Source: Bacillus mojavensis RO-H-1 = KCTC 3706
GTDB taxonomy: Bacteria; Bacillota; Bacilli; Bacillales; Bacillaceae
NCBI RefSeq assembly: GCF_000245335.1
Contig: NZ_JH600280.1
Span: forward strand, 62,001 to 126,000
DNA length: 64,000 nucleotides
Direction of reading: 5' to 3'
Shown here: piece after piece, positions 25,138 to 38,840 of the stretch
How positions within the stretch are numbered: the first letter of the stretch is position 1
How the letters are laid out: each line of letters opens with the position of its first letter
Position numbers and translations under genes: made by a program
Notes under the pieces: model-generated
Told to the model about the DNA's origin: nothing
Databases searched by the model: none
The model's input: only the letters and a program-made list of their open reading frames with translations

Positions 25138-26671
25138 TTATATGTTAGGAATCGATATCGGTACGACCAGCACAAAGGCTGTATTATTCACTGAAAACGG
25201 AGACGTGGTACAGAAAGAAAGCATCGGCTACCCGCTCCATACACCGGACATCTCAACAGCTGAACAAAATCCGGAAGAGATTTTTCAGGCTGTTATCCAT
25301 ACAACTGCAAAAATCACGAAACAGCACCCGGAAAAACAAATCTCATTTATTTCCTTCAGCAGCGCCATGCACAGCGTCATTGCCATGGACGAAAATGATC
25401 AGCCGCTGACGCCATGCATCACGTGGGCAGACAACCGAAGCGAAGGCTGGGCGCATAAGATTAAAGATGAGCTCAATGGGCATGAGGTTTACAAACGAAC
25501 AGGAACACCCATTCATCCGATGTCACCGTTAAGCAAAATTACATGGATCACAAACGAACGAAAAGAAATTGCTTCTAAAGCCAAAAAATATATCGGCATC
25601 AAAGAGTACATTTTTAAACAGCTATTTAATGAGTATGTAATCGATTACTCATTGGCATCAGCGACAGGGATGATGAACCTGAAAAGCTTGGATTGGGACG
25701 AGGAAGCACTGACGATCGCAGGCATTACGCCGGATCACTTATCCAAACTCGTGCCGACAACCCAGATCTTTCAGCACTGCAGCCCGAAATTAGCGATACA
25801 GATGGGAATCAATCCGGACACACCTTTTGTCATCGGCGCAAGCGACGGCGTACTGTCCAATCTCGGTGTGAATGCCATTAAAAAAGGAGAAATCGCCGTT
25901 ACGATCGGTACGAGCGGCGCTATCCGAACCATTATCGACCAGCCGCAAACCGACGAAAAGGGGAGAATTTTCTGCTACGCGTTAACGGACAAGCATTGGG
26001 TTATCGGCGGTCCGGTGAACAATGGGGGCATCGTTCTTCGCTGGATCAGAGATGAATTTGCTTCATCAGAAATCGAAACAGCGACAAGACTGGGAATTGA
26101 CCCGTATGACGTGCTGACGAAGATTGCTGAACGCGTCAGACCGGGTTCTGACGGCCTGCTGTTCCATCCGTATCTCGCCGGGGAACGCGCTCCGTTATGG
26201 AACTCGGATGTACGCGGCTCATTTTTCGGCCTGACCATGTCACATAAAAAAGAACATATGATACGTGCAGCATTAGAAGGGGTCATTTACAACCTGTACA
26301 CTGTGTTCCTGGCGCTAACAGAATGCATGGACGGACCGGTCACCCGAATTCAAGCGACTGGCGGCTTTGCAAGATCAGAGGTTTGGCGGCAAATGATGTC
26401 GGATATCTTTGAATCAGAGGTTGTCGTTCCGGAAAGCTATGAAAGTTCATGTCTCGGCGCCTGCATTTTAGGCCTGTATGCGACAGGGACAATCGATTCG
26501 TTCGATGCCGTGTCCGACATGGTCGGCAGCACGTACAGACATACGCCAATTGAAGACTCGGCCAAAGAATATAGAACATTAATGCCGATTTTCATTAATC
26601 TATCAAGATCATTAGAAAATCAATATACCCAAATTGCAAATTACCAAAGAAGCCTAATTACACACAAATAG
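25130..26671 (+). CDS. gntK: GntK, gluconate kinase
   Basis: A 513-residue FGGY-family carbohydrate kinase converting gluconate to 6-phosphogluconate with ATP. N-terminal phosphate-binding LGIDIGTTSTKAVLF (about 4-18), substrate loop CITWADNRSEGWA, TIGTSGAIR (about 263-271) and the second FGGY signature region RIQATGGFARSEVWRQM (about 405-421). It overlaps gntR by 8 bp, so translation is coupled. Second step of gluconate use in the cytosol. Confidence 0.96.
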   Translation: MTSYMLGIDIGTTSTKAVLFTENGDVVQKESIGYPLHTPDISTAEQNPEEIFQAVIHTTAKITKQHPEKQISFISFSSAMHSVIAMDENDQPLTPCITWADNRSEGWAHKIKDELNGHEVYKRTGTPIHPMSPLSKITWITNERKEIASKAKKYIGIKEYIFKQLFNEYVIDYSLASATGMMNLKSLDWDEEALTIAGITPDHLSKLVPTTQIFQHCSPKLAIQMGINPDTPFVIGASDGVLSNLGVNAIKKGEIAVTIGTSGAIRTIIDQPQTDEKGRIFCYALTDKHWVIGGPVNNGGIVLRWIRDEFASSEIETATRLGIDPYDVLTKIAERVRPGSDGLLFHPYLAGERAPLWNSDVRGSFFGLTMSHKKEHMIRAALEGVIYNLYTVFLALTECMDGPVTRIQATGGFARSEVWRQMMSDIFESEVVVPESYESSCLGACILGLYATGTIDSFDAVSDMVGSTYRHTPIEDSAKEYRTLMPIFINLSRSLENQYTQIANYQRSLITHK

Positions 26672-26699
26672 CACATGACATGAAGGGGAGGGCATTACC

Positions 26700-28046
26700 A
26701 TGCCGTTAATCATTGTTGCACTTGGGATCCTAGCTTTACTGATTTTGATTATGGGCTTAAAATTAAACACATTTATTTCATTACTGATCGTATCATTCGG
26801 CGTGGCACTGGCACTTGGGATGCCGTTTGATAAAGTTGTCAGTTCGATTGAAGAAGGTATAGGGGGGACACTTGGCCACATCGCACTCATCTTCGGACTC
26901 GGTGCGATGCTGGGCAAGCTGATTGCTGATTCAGGCGGCGCACAGCGTATAGCAATGACGCTCGTCAACAAATTCGGCGAGAAAAATATACAGTGGGCTG
27001 TTGTGATTGCTTCATTTATTATCGGAATCGCGTTGTTCTTTGAGGTAGGATTGGTTCTCTTAATCCCGATTGTATTTGCGATTTCAAGAGAATTGAAGAT
27101 TTCTATTTTATATCTCGGTATTCCGATGGTCGCAGCATTATCCGTCACACACGGTTTCCTGCCGCCGCACCCGGGACCGACAGCGATTGCCGGGGAATAC
27201 GGCGCAAACATCGGTGAAGTGCTGCTGTACGGCTTCATTGTTGCGGTTCCGACAGTGCTGATTGCAGGGCCAATATTTACAAAGTTGGCGAAAAAAATCG
27301 TTCCTGCATCATTTGCGAAAAACGGAAATATATCGTCACTCGGTACACAAAAAACATTCAAGCTTGAAGAAACACCAGGCTTTGGAATCAGTGTATTTAC
27401 AGCAATGCTTCCGATTATCATCATGTCGATCGCTACCATCATTGATTTGCTTCAGGAAACAATAGGATTTGCGGATAACAGTTTCCTGGCTTTCATCCGT
27501 TTAATCGGAAATGCATCGACTGCCATGATCATCTCACTGCTCGTTGCTGTTTACACAATGGGAATCGCACGCAACATTCCAATCAAAACCGTCATGGACT
27601 CTTGTTCTACAGCCATCTCGCAAATTGGCATGATGCTGTTGATCATCGGGGGAGGCGGCGCCTTTAAACAAGTGTTAATCAACGGCGGTGTCGGCGACTA
27701 CGTTGCAGATTTATTCAAAGAAACGGCATTATCACCGATTCTGCTGGCATGGCTCATTGCAGCGATCCTGCGCATCTCCTTAGGATCAGCAACCGTTGCC
27801 GCATTAAGCACGACGGGGCTCGTCATTCCATTGCTGGGACAGTCAGATGCCAACCTTGCATTAGTGGTGCTCGCAACAGGCGCGGGAAGCGTCATCGCTT
27901 CACACGTCAACGATGCCGGCTTCTGGATGTTCAAAGAATATTTTGGATTAAGCATGAAAGAAACATTTTTCACATGGACCTTGCTGGAAACAATTATCTC
28001 CGTTGCTGGACTAGGATTTATTTTATTGTTAAGTTTAGTTGTATGA
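26700..28046 (+). CDS. gntP: GntP, gluconate permease
   Basis: A 448-residue GntP-family proton symporter with about 12 hydrophobic segments. The family block VTHGFLPPHPGPTAIAGEYG (about 150-169) and LRISLGSATVAALSTTGLV (about 357-375) are clear, and SHVNDAGFWMFKEYFGLS is the usual C-terminal signature. GAAGGGGAGGG precedes ATG 26700, 28 bp after gntK. Confidence 0.96.
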   Translation: MPLIIVALGILALLILIMGLKLNTFISLLIVSFGVALALGMPFDKVVSSIEEGIGGTLGHIALIFGLGAMLGKLIADSGGAQRIAMTLVNKFGEKNIQWAVVIASFIIGIALFFEVGLVLLIPIVFAISRELKISILYLGIPMVAALSVTHGFLPPHPGPTAIAGEYGANIGEVLLYGFIVAVPTVLIAGPIFTKLAKKIVPASFAKNGNISSLGTQKTFKLEETPGFGISVFTAMLPIIIMSIATIIDLLQETIGFADNSFLAFIRLIGNASTAMIISLLVAVYTMGIARNIPIKTVMDSCSTAISQIGMMLLIIGGGGAFKQVLINGGVGDYVADLFKETALSPILLAWLIAAILRISLGSATVAALSTTGLVIPLLGQSDANLALVVLATGAGSVIASHVNDAGFWMFKEYFGLSMKETFFTWTLLETIISVAGLGFILLLSLVV

Positions 28047-28069
28047 AATTATTGAAGGAGATGTAACAC

Positions 28070-29482
28070 ATGTTCAATACAATTGGTGTCATAGGCTTAG
28101 GCGTAATGGGAAGCAATATCGCCTTAAACATGGCAAATAAAGGCGAAAAAGTCGCCGTCTATAATTACACCAGGGATTTAACGGACCAGCTTGTGAAAAA
28201 GCTGGATGGACAATCGTTAAGCCCGTACTACGAGCTTCAAGATTTTGTTCAATCACTAGAAACACCAAGAAAAATCTTTCTGATGGTCACAGCGGGAAAA
28301 CCGGTCGATTCCGTCATCCATTCGTTAATGCCTTTGCTTGAAGAAGGAGACGTCATTATGGACGGAGGCAACTCCCACTACGAAGACACAGAAAGAAGAT
28401 ATGACGAGCTGAAGGAAAAAGGAATCGGCTACTTAGGAATCGGCATTTCCGGCGGGGAAGTCGGCGCATTACAAGGGCCTTCCATCATGCCGGGCGGAGA
28501 TCGAGACGTCTATGAAAAAGCCGCTCCGATCCTGACCAAAATCGCAGCGCAAGTCGGAGAAGACCCTTGCTGTGTCTACATCGGGCCAAAAGGGGCAGGG
28601 CACTTTACAAAAATGGTGCACAACGGCATTGAGTATGCAGATATGCAGCTGATTGCAGAAGCCTATACATTTCTTAGAGAAACGCTTCGTCTGCCGCTCG
28701 AAGAAATCGCCAGCATCTTTGAAACATGGAATCAAGGTGAGCTGAAAAGCTATTTAATAGAGATTACAGCGGAGATTTTACGGAAAAAGGACGAACATAC
28801 AGGTCAGCCGCTGATCGATGTCATTCTTGATAAAACCGGCCAGAAAGGCACAGGAAAATGGACAAGCATGCAAGCCATTGATAACGGCATTCCATCCGCT
28901 ATTATCACCGAGTCCTTGTTCGCCCGCTACCTGTCGTCCTTAAAAGAAGAACGTATGGCGGCTGAACCATTGTTAGCCGGTCCGAAAACAGAGGAAAAAC
29001 ATTACGATAAGGACCTCTGGATTGAATACGTCAGACAAGCCTTATACATGGGAAAAGTTTGCGCCTACGCACAAGGCTTTGCTCAATATAAAATGTCATC
29101 TGAGCTTTACGGATGGAACCTGCCGCTGAAAGACATCGCTTTGATTTTCCGCGGCGGCTGCATCATCCGCGCGGATTTCCTAAATGTCATCAGCGAGGCA
29201 TTCCAAGAGCAGCCAGAGCTCTCAAACCTGCTGATTGCACCTTATTTTTCAGAAAAAATGAAAGCCTATCAGACAGGCATGCGAAAAGTTGTTTGCGAGG
29301 GAATCAGCGCCGGCAGCGCGTTCCCATGCTTAAGCACCGCGCTCTCTTACTACGACGGCTACCGTACAGGTCGTTCCAACGCCAACCTATTACAGGCGCA
29401 GCGCGATTATTTCGGCGCCCACACGTACGAGCGGACAGATATGGATGGCGTTTTCCATACCAATTGGTCTGATGCAAACTAA
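28070..29482 (+). CDS. gntZ: GntZ, 6-phosphogluconate dehydrogenase
   Basis: A 470-residue 6-phosphogluconate dehydrogenase. Rossmann motif GLGVMGSNIALNMANKG (about 7-23), the substrate-binding signature GISGGEVGALQGPSIMPGG (about 128-146) and the catalytic KMVHNGIEYADMQ (about 183-195). It oxidises 6-phosphogluconate to ribulose 5-phosphate and CO2; B. subtilis also has the main housekeeping enzyme GndA. Last gene of the gnt operon, 23 bp after gntP with AAGGAGATG, and followed by a terminator. Confidence 0.95.
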   Translation: MFNTIGVIGLGVMGSNIALNMANKGEKVAVYNYTRDLTDQLVKKLDGQSLSPYYELQDFVQSLETPRKIFLMVTAGKPVDSVIHSLMPLLEEGDVIMDGGNSHYEDTERRYDELKEKGIGYLGIGISGGEVGALQGPSIMPGGDRDVYEKAAPILTKIAAQVGEDPCCVYIGPKGAGHFTKMVHNGIEYADMQLIAEAYTFLRETLRLPLEEIASIFETWNQGELKSYLIEITAEILRKKDEHTGQPLIDVILDKTGQKGTGKWTSMQAIDNGIPSAIITESLFARYLSSLKEERMAAEPLLAGPKTEEKHYDKDLWIEYVRQALYMGKVCAYAQGFAQYKMSSELYGWNLPLKDIALIFRGGCIIRADFLNVISEAFQEQPELSNLLIAPYFSEKMKAYQTGMRKVVCEGISAGSAFPCLSTALSYYDGYRTGRSNANLLQAQRDYFGAHTYERTDMDGVFHTNWSDAN

Positions 29483-29486
29483 TAGA

Positions 29487-29532
29487 TAAAGCTGACAGCT
29501 GGAGCTTTTATACCAGCTGCCAGCTTTTTTTA
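29487..29532 (+). terminator. Terminator of the gnt operon
   Basis: AAAGCTGACAGCTGG-agcttttata-CCAGCTGCCAGCTTTTTTT. Confidence 0.9.
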
Positions 29533-29673
29533 TAGGATAAACTCACATATCACAACTAATTGAGAATCAAACATATAAAATTTAATATGGGTCAAAGTGC
29601 AATTTATGCTGATCACACCAGCACTTTCCTTCACGATGAGTGGAAAAAGAGAAAATAATTAAGGGGTTTTGTC

Positions 29674-29702
29674 TTGACAAAAAATATATATTAATTAATA
29701 AT
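29674..29702 (+). promoter_or_regulatory. Sigma-A promoter of ahpCF
   Basis: TTGACA at 29674-29679 with an AT-rich -10 near 29696-29702 (TAATAA/AATAAT) at normal spacing. Confidence 0.6.
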
Positions 29703-29712
29703 TCATATATAA

Positions 29713-29727
29713 TTAGAATTATTATTG
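29713..29727. promoter_or_regulatory. PerR box of ahpCF
   Basis: TTAGAATTATTATTG matches the Per box TTATAATNATTATAA at 11 of 14 defined positions and lies just downstream of the -10, as expected for peroxide-inducible ahpC. Confidence 0.75.
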
Positions 29728-29771
29728 AAAGCACTATTGCTTTCTAAACCATTTTTAGGAGGAATAACATT

Positions 29772-30335
29772 ATGTCTTTAATCGGTAAAGAAGTACAACC
29801 ATTCGAAGCAAAAGCATTCAAAAACGGTGAATTCATCGATGTAACAAACGAATCTCTAAAAGGTCAATGGAGCGTATTCTGCTTCTACCCAGCAGATTTC
29901 TCTTTCGTATGCCCAACTGAGCTTGAAGATCTTCAAAACCAATACGCTGCACTTAAAGAATTAGGTGTTGAAGTGTACTCTATCTCTACAGATACTCACT
30001 TCGTACACAAAGGCTGGCATGACAGCTCTGAAAAAATCGGCAAAATCACTTACGCAATGATCGGTGACCCATCTCAAACGATCTCTCGCAACTTCGATGT
30101 GCTTGACGAAGAAACTGGTCTTGCTGACCGCGGAACATTCATCATCGATCCAGATGGCGTGATCCAAACTGTTGAAATCAATGCAGGCGGTATCGGCCGT
30201 GACGCAAGCAACCTGATCAGCAAAGTAAAAGCAGCACAATACGTTCGTCAAAATCCAGGTGAAGTTTGCCCGGCTAAATGGGAAGAAGGCGGCGAAACGC
30301 TTACACCTAGCCTTGATCTAGTAGGTAAAATCTAA
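29772..30335 (+). CDS. ahpC: AhpC, alkyl hydroperoxide reductase peroxiredoxin subunit
   Basis: A 187-residue 2-Cys peroxiredoxin. Peroxidatic Cys lies in [12 protein letters not shown] (about 43-54), resolving Cys in [14 protein letters not shown] near the C terminus (about 160-173). It reduces H2O2, organic peroxides and peroxynitrite and is recycled by AhpF. Strong AGGAGG site before ATG. Codon use looks highly adapted, as expected for an abundant protein. A Per box precedes the operon. Confidence 0.97.
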   Translation: MSLIGKEVQPFEAKAFKNGEFIDVTNESLKGQWSVFCFYPADFSFVCPTELEDLQNQYAALKELGVEVYSISTDTHFVHKGWHDSSEKIGKITYAMIGDPSQTISRNFDVLDEETGLADRGTFIIDPDGVIQTVEINAGGIGRDASNLISKVKAAQYVRQNPGEVCPAKWEEGGETLTPSLDLVGKI

Positions 30336-30348
30336 GGAGTGCATTCAA

Positions 30349-31878
30349 TTGGTACTTGATCCAAATATCAAAGCACAATTAAATCAATACATGCAGCTAA
30401 TTGAGAACGACATTGTTCTCAAAGTGAGTGCAGGTGATGATGACACTTCTAAGGACATGCTGGCTCTCGTTGATGAGCTGGCCTCCATGTCATCTAAAAT
30501 CACTGTTGAAAAAGCTGAATTGAACAGAACGCCAAGCTTCAGTGTGAACCGCGTCGGAGAAGACACTGGCGTCACTTTCGCCGGTATTCCTCTTGGACAC
30601 GAATTCACTTCATTAGTGTTGGCATTGCTGCAAGTGAGCGGCAGACCGCCTAAGGTAGATCAAAAAGTCATTGATCAGGTGAAAAAGATCAGCGGTGAAT
30701 ACCACTTTGAATCTTATATCAGCCTGACATGCCACAACTGTCCTGATGTTGTACAAGCTTTAAACATGATGAGCGTGCTGAACCCGAACATCACTCACAC
30801 CATGATTGACGGTGCGGCATACAAAGCAGAAGTTGAAAGCAAAAACATTATGGCAGTGCCAACGGTTTATCTAAACGGCGAATCCTTCGGAAGCGGCCGT
30901 ATGACCCTCGAAGAGATTCTTGCGAAAATGGGCAGCGGCGCAGATGCATCTGAGTTTGCTGACAAAGATCCTTACGACGTTCTTGTTGTCGGCGGCGGAC
31001 CTGCCGGCGCAAGTGCAGCCATTTATACGGCACGTAAAGGAATCCGCACAGGTGTTGTCGCTGAACGCTTCGGCGGACAAGTTCTCGACACACTGAGCAT
31101 CGAAAACTTCATCAGCGTAAAAGCAACTGAAGGACCGAAGCTTGCTGCAAGTCTTGAAGAGCACGTGAAGGAATATGATATTGATGTCATGAACCTTCAG
31201 CGCGCAAAACGACTTGAGAAAAAAGATCTGTTCGAACTTGAACTCGAAAACGGTGCTGTCCTGAAAAGTAAAACAGTCATCCTTTCAACAGGTGCCCGCT
31301 GGCGCAATGTCAACGTACCTGGTGAACAAGAGTTCAAAAACAAAGGTGTCGCATACTGCCCGCACTGTGATGGCCCATTGTTTGAAGGCAAAGACGTAGC
31401 CGTTATCGGCGGCGGAAACTCTGGTATCGAAGCAGCGATTGATCTTGCAGGTATTGTCAATCACGTCACTGTGCTAGAGTTCGCGCCGGAACTGAAGGCA
31501 GACGAAGTCTTGCAAAAACGTCTCTACAGCCTGCCAAACGTCACTGTACTCAAAAATGCACAAACAAAAGAAATCACAGGCGATCAGAGCGTAAACGGCA
31601 TCACATACGTAGACCGTGAGACAGGCGAAGAAAAACACGTTGAACTCCAAGGTGTATTCGTCCAAATCGGTCTCGTGCCAAACACTGAATGGTTAGACGA
31701 AACCGTTGAACGCAACCGCATCGGCGAAATCGTAGTCGACAAACATGGCGCTACAAGCGTACCAGGCTTATTCGCTGCCGGCGACTGCACAGACGGCCCT
31801 TACAACCAAATCATTATTTCAATGGGATCAGGAGCAACTGCCGCTTTAGGCGCGTTTGATTACCTTATCCGTAACTAA
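30349..31878 (+). CDS. ahpF: AhpF, alkyl hydroperoxide reductase flavoprotein subunit
   Basis: A 509-residue NADH-dependent disulfide reductase for AhpC. TTG start with AAGGAG at 30334-30339, overlapping the ahpC stop. The N-terminal double-thioredoxin domain has CHNC in [12 protein letters not shown] (about 128). The flavoprotein core has FAD motif [19 protein letters not shown] (about 214-232), active-site CPHC in [10 protein letters not shown] (about 342-351), NADH-binding [12 protein letters not shown] and the FAD-closing LFAAGDCTD. Followed by a terminator. Confidence 0.97.
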   Translation: MVLDPNIKAQLNQYMQLIENDIVLKVSAGDDDTSKDMLALVDELASMSSKITVEKAELNRTPSFSVNRVGEDTGVTFAGIPLGHEFTSLVLALLQVSGRPPKVDQKVIDQVKKISGEYHFESYISLTCHNCPDVVQALNMMSVLNPNITHTMIDGAAYKAEVESKNIMAVPTVYLNGESFGSGRMTLEEILAKMGSGADASEFADKDPYDVLVVGGGPAGASAAIYTARKGIRTGVVAERFGGQVLDTLSIENFISVKATEGPKLAASLEEHVKEYDIDVMNLQRAKRLEKKDLFELELENGAVLKSKTVILSTGARWRNVNVPGEQEFKNKGVAYCPHCDGPLFEGKDVAVIGGGNSGIEAAIDLAGIVNHVTVLEFAPELKADEVLQKRLYSLPNVTVLKNAQTKEITGDQSVNGITYVDRETGEEKHVELQGVFVQIGLVPNTEWLDETVERNRIGEIVVDKHGATSVPGLFAAGDCTDGPYNQIIISMGSGATAALGAFDYLIRN

Positions 31879-31881
31879 TAT

Positions 31882-31927
31882 GAAAAGCCGCTATGCTGCT
31901 CGAGCTGCAGTATAGCGGCTTTTTTTG
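31882..31927 (+). terminator. Terminator of ahpCF
   Basis: AAAAGCCGCTAT...ATAGCGGCTTTTTTT with an inner GCTGC/GCAG stem. Confidence 0.9.
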
Positions 31928-31932
31928 CCCAT

Positions 31933-31978
31933 TAAAAACCCGAACCAGGCACTTCGGTTAAGTGCTCGATTCGGGCCA
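31933..31978 (-). terminator. Terminator of bglA
   Basis: Minus-strand CCCGAAtcgaGCACTT-aaccg-AAGTGCctggTTCGGG followed by TTTTTAAT. Confidence 0.85.
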
Positions 31979-31984
31979 TCTGCT

Positions 31985-35306
<3,322 letters not shown>

Positions 35307-35326
35307 TTTCACCCACCCCTTTATTT

Positions 35327-35340
35327 TGGTTACGCTTTCA
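35327..35340. promoter_or_regulatory. Candidate cre for the PTS-bglA operon
   Basis: Minus-strand TGAAAGCGTAACCA fits the relaxed CcpA consensus WTGNAARCGNWWWCA with one mismatch and sits right after the -10. Confidence 0.6.
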
Positions 35341-35368
35341 TTATAATTGTACCGGTATAATTTATCAA
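35340..35368 (-). promoter_or_regulatory. Sigma-A promoter of the PTS-bglA operon
   Basis: Minus-strand TTGATA (35368-35363), 17-bp spacer, TATAAT (35345-35340). Confidence 0.8.
35345..35362. promoter_or_regulatory. Candidate YydK operator
   Basis: AATT-g-TACCGGTA-t-AATT, an 18-bp palindrome with one mismatched pair, filling the spacer of the PTS promoter. A TreR/HutC-type GntR repressor (YydK) is encoded divergently next to it. Confidence 0.6.
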
Positions 35369-35418
35369 TACTCTAACAAAGTATTTATACCTTTATCATT
35401 TCTGTAAGCGGTTTATGC

Positions 35419-35424
35419 TATAAT
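35419..35424 (+). promoter_or_regulatory. Probable -10 of yydK
   Basis: TATAAT at 35419-35424, 40 bp before the yydK start; no clear -35 is visible. Confidence 0.4.
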
Positions 35425-35463
35425 TTTGACAAGTGAAACTAAACGAATGAATGAGGAATGCGT

Positions 35464-36174
35464 ATGTTAAAGTACCAGCAAATCGCAGAGGAAATTGAAA
35501 AGTATATAGAAGAACACGAGCTTAAACAGGGAGATAAGCTGCCAGTGCTAGAAACCCTCATGGCCCAGTTTGAGGTCAGCAAAAGCACAATCACAAAGTC
35601 TCTGGATCTACTAGAACAAAAAGGCGCGATCTTTCAGCTCAGAGGAAGCGGCATTTTCGTCCGAAAGCATAAACGAAAAGGCTACATCAGCCTCCTGTCG
35701 AATCAGGGATTTAAAAAAGACCTCGAGGATTTCAATGTCACCTCAAAGGTCATTGAGCTGGACGTGAGAAAACCAACACCGGAAGCGGCAGAAAACCTCA
35801 ACATCGGACTTGATGAAGACGTCTACTATGTCAAAAGGGTCCGCTATATCAACGGACAAACCCTATGCTACGAAGAATCCTATTACAACAAATCCATCGT
35901 GACGTACTTGAACAAGGAAATTGTGTCTCACTCAATCTTTCATTACATCCGGGAAGGATTGGGACTGAAGATTGGCTTTTCTGATTTGTTTCTTCACGTG
36001 GGTCAGCTTAATGAAGAAGAAGCGGAGTACTTGGGGCTGGAGGCAGGACTTCCGAAGCTTTATATAGAAAGTATTTTTCATCTGACAAATGGGCAGCCGT
36101 TTGATTTCTCGAAAATCTCTTATCATTATGAGCAGTCGCAGTTTGTGGTGCAGGCGAATAGTTTTTTGTTGTAG
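35464..36174 (+). CDS. yydK: YydK, GntR/HutC-family transcriptional regulator
   Basis: A 236-residue HutC-subfamily GntR protein. ATG 35464 has GAGG 7 bp upstream; the ATG at 35458 is too close. Winged helix: YQQIAEEIEKYIEEHELKQG and VSKSTITKSLDLLEQKGAI (about 3-60). The C-terminal UTRA ligand domain shows VYYVKRVRYINGQTLCYEESYYN (two blocks, about 122-145) and the closing PFDFSKISYHYEQSQF. Such proteins sense phosphorylated sugars; it probably represses the divergent PTS-bglA operon. Confidence 0.92.
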   Translation: MLKYQQIAEEIEKYIEEHELKQGDKLPVLETLMAQFEVSKSTITKSLDLLEQKGAIFQLRGSGIFVRKHKRKGYISLLSNQGFKKDLEDFNVTSKVIELDVRKPTPEAAENLNIGLDEDVYYVKRVRYINGQTLCYEESYYNKSIVTYLNKEIVSHSIFHYIREGLGLKIGFSDLFLHVGQLNEEEAEYLGLEAGLPKLYIESIFHLTNGQPFDFSKISYHYEQSQFVVQANSFLL

Positions 36175-36243
36175 GGCAGCTGCTTCTTGCTTCTAATGAA
36201 GAAACACCCCTCTTCTATCAATCAACTATGGAAGGTGGTCGAC

Positions 36244-36402
36244 ATGTACAAAATCATCATTCCTGCCATACTAGCCATCTTCGTGCTCTGGATACTATTA
36301 CAGATTTCACTAGAGATGAGCATTTTTAAGAATCCAATGAATTACTTTATCGTATTTATTATCTTTTTCCTCTTTATCAAGATGGCGAAAGAAAAACATT
36401 GA
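36244..36402 (+). CDS. Small membrane protein, unknown
   Basis: A 52-residue protein from ATG 36244 with GGAAGGTGG 6 bp upstream. Two hydrophobic stretches (IIIPAILAIFVLWILLQI and NYFIVFIIFFLFIKM) and a basic C terminus. It lies between yydK and a good terminator. In strain 168 I recall the yydFGHIJ epipeptide operon between yydK and fbp; that operon is absent here. No function can be proposed. Confidence 0.65.
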   Translation: MYKIIIPAILAIFVLWILLQISLEMSIFKNPMNYFIVFIIFFLFIKMAKEKH

Positions 36403-36412
36403 ACGGCTATAG

Positions 36413-36446
36413 GAAACCAGATTTGTACTGAAATCTGGTTTTTTTG
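36413..36446 (+). terminator. Terminator after yydK and the small membrane gene
   Basis: AAACCAGATTT-gtactg-AAATCTGGTTTTTTT. Confidence 0.9.
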
Positions 36447-36643
36447 TGCTTCACTTTTATTCATCCATTTTATCCTCACTCATTTCGCCACCCTCTTTCC
36501 CTCATTTTCATTGTCTCTAAAAGGAGTTATGCGTTACTATCGTATAAGGGTCCAATGATGAAAAATAATGACATACTTTTAAATTAACCTGATATGCACA
36601 TGCTCATAAATAGGGGTTTATTCTAAAAAGGGGATGGACGGTT

Positions 36644-38569
36644 TTGGAAAGCAAGTACTTAGATCTACTCGCACAAAAATACGATTGTGAAGAAAAAGTG
36701 GTAACGGAAATCATTAATTTGAAAGCGATACTGAACCTGCCAAAAGGCACTGAGCATTTTGTCAGTGATTTGCACGGGGAATATCAAGCATTCCAGCACG
36801 TGCTGCGTAATGGTTCGGGACGAGTAAAAGAGAAGATACGCGACATTTTCAGCGGTGTCATTTACGATAGAGAAATTGACGAATTAGCAGCATTGGTCTA
36901 CTATCCGGAAGACAAACTGAAGTTAATCAAACATGACTTTGATGCGAAAGCAGCATTAAACGAGTGGTATAAAGAAACGATTAACAGAATGATTAAGCTC
37001 GTTTCTTATTGCTCCTCGAAGTATACCCGCTCCAAACTGCGCAAAGCACTGCCTGCCCAGTTTGCTTATATTACGGAGGAGCTGCTATACAAAACAGAAC
37101 AAGCTGGCAACAAGGAGCAATATTACTCCGAAATCATTGACCAGATCATTGAACTTGGCCAAGCCGATAAGCTGATCACCGGTCTTGCTTACAGCGTTCA
37201 GCGATTGGTGGTCGACCATCTGCATGTGGTCGGCGATATTTACGACCGCGGACCGCAGCCGGATCGGATTATGGAGGAGCTGATCAATTATCATTCAGTC
37301 GATATTCAGTGGGGAAATCACGATGTCCTTTGGATCGGCGCCTACTCCGGTTCCAAAGTGTGCCTGGCCAATATTATCCGTATCTGTGCCCGCTATGACA
37401 ACCTGGACATTATTGAAGACGTGTACGGCATCAACCTGAGACCGCTGATGAACCTGGCCGAAAAATATTACGATGATAATCCAGCGTTCCGTCCAAAAGC
37501 AGACGAAAACAGACCGGAAGAAGAGATTAAGCAAATCACAAAAATCCATCAAGCCATTGCCATGATCCAATTCAAGCTTGAGAGCCCGATTATCAAGAGA
37601 CGGCCGAACTTTAATATGGAGGAACGGCTGTTACTAGAAAAAATTGATTATGATAAAAATGAAATTACGCTGAATGGAAAAACATATCAACTGGAAAACA
37701 CCTGCTTTGCGACAATCAATCCGGAACAGCCGGATCAGCTATTAGAAGAAGAAGCAGAAGTCATAGACAAGCTGCTATTCTCTGTCCAGCATTCCGAAAA
37801 GCTGGGCCGCCATATGAATTTTATGATGAAAAAAGGCAGCCTTTATTTAAAATATAACGGCAACCTGTTGATTCACGGCTGTATTCCTGTCGATGAAAAC
37901 GGCAATATGGAAACGATGATGATTGAGGATAAACCGTATGCGGGCCGTGAGCTGCTCGATGTATTTGAGCGGTTCTTGCGGGAAGCGTTTGCCCACCCGG
38001 AAGAAACCGATGATCTGGCGACAGATATGGCTTGGTATTTATGGACAGGCGAGTACTCCTCCCTCTTCGGAAAACGCGCCATGACGACATTTGAGCGGTA
38101 TTTCATTAAAGAAAAGGAAACACATAAAGAAAAGAAAAACCCGTATTATTATTTACGCGAAGACGAGGCAACCTGCCGAAACATCTTGGCAGAATTCGGC
38201 CTCAATCCAGATCATGGCCATATCATCAACGGCCATACGCCAGTAAAAGAAATCGAAGGAGAAGACCCAATCAAAGCAAACGGAAAAATGATCGTCATCG
38301 ACGGCGGCTTCTCCAAAGCCTACCAATCCACAACAGGCATCGCCGGCTACACGCTGCTATACAACTCCTACGGCATGCAGCTCGTCGCCCATAAACATTT
38401 CAACTCCAAGGCAGAAGTCCTAAGCACCGGAACCGATGTGTTAACGGTGAAACGATTAGTGGATAAAGAGCTTGAACGGAAGAAAGTGAAGGAAACGAAT
38501 GTGGGTGAGGAACTGCTGCAGGAAGTTGCGATTTTGGAGAGTTTGCGGGAATATCGGTATATGAAGTGA
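36644..38569 (+). CDS. fbp: Fbp, class III fructose-1,6-bisphosphatase
   Basis: A 641-residue enzyme of the Firmicutes-type FBPase, which makes fructose 6-phosphate in gluconeogenesis. Metallophosphatase-like motifs: [15 protein letters not shown] (about 41-55), [15 protein letters not shown] (about 196-210), [12 protein letters not shown] (about 222-233) and [16 protein letters not shown] (about 527-542). TTG start with an AGGGGATGG site. An in-frame TAG at 36611-36613 blocks any longer form. Ends with a terminator; the SCC-like island begins about 270 bp downstream. Confidence 0.95.
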   Translation: MESKYLDLLAQKYDCEEKVVTEIINLKAILNLPKGTEHFVSDLHGEYQAFQHVLRNGSGRVKEKIRDIFSGVIYDREIDELAALVYYPEDKLKLIKHDFDAKAALNEWYKETINRMIKLVSYCSSKYTRSKLRKALPAQFAYITEELLYKTEQAGNKEQYYSEIIDQIIELGQADKLITGLAYSVQRLVVDHLHVVGDIYDRGPQPDRIMEELINYHSVDIQWGNHDVLWIGAYSGSKVCLANIIRICARYDNLDIIEDVYGINLRPLMNLAEKYYDDNPAFRPKADENRPEEEIKQITKIHQAIAMIQFKLESPIIKRRPNFNMEERLLLEKIDYDKNEITLNGKTYQLENTCFATINPEQPDQLLEEEAEVIDKLLFSVQHSEKLGRHMNFMMKKGSLYLKYNGNLLIHGCIPVDENGNMETMMIEDKPYAGRELLDVFERFLREAFAHPEETDDLATDMAWYLWTGEYSSLFGKRAMTTFERYFIKEKETHKEKKNPYYYLREDEATCRNILAEFGLNPDHGHIINGHTPVKEIEGEDPIKANGKMIVIDGGFSKAYQSTTGIAGYTLLYNSYGMQLVAHKHFNSKAEVLSTGTDVLTVKRLVDKELERKKVKETNVGEELLQEVAILESLREYRYMK

Positions 38570-38578
38570 GGAAGTATA

Positions 38579-38611
38579 GAGTTCAGAGATGACATTCTCT
38601 GGGCTCTTTTT
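38579..38611 (+). terminator. Terminator of fbp
   Basis: GAGttCAGAGA-tgacat-TCTCTGggCTC followed by TTTTTTA. The rest of 38612-39100 has no gene that I can support; it holds the att-like site and the DUF262 terminator. Confidence 0.7.
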
Positions 38612-38840
38612 TACGGTTTATTCAACCTCTCTTTTTACACCTTAACTTGCTAACAAGTCTGATCATCTGCTTATTACTAGTACGTTAAATATACCAACTG
38701 AATTTGATTTTACAGGAAGTCAACACATCCTCGACTTTTTCACCTACACTGGCTATATCTTAAAACGATAAAGATAATTTTCACATCCATTATCCATTCC
38801 AGACAATAAAATAGCACTTTACTTATAACTTTTATCACTT

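Noticed and set aside
26654-27442. 262-codon minus-strand frame
   Set aside because: Antisense to gntP; low-complexity Ile/Pro/Ser composition typical of shadow frames.
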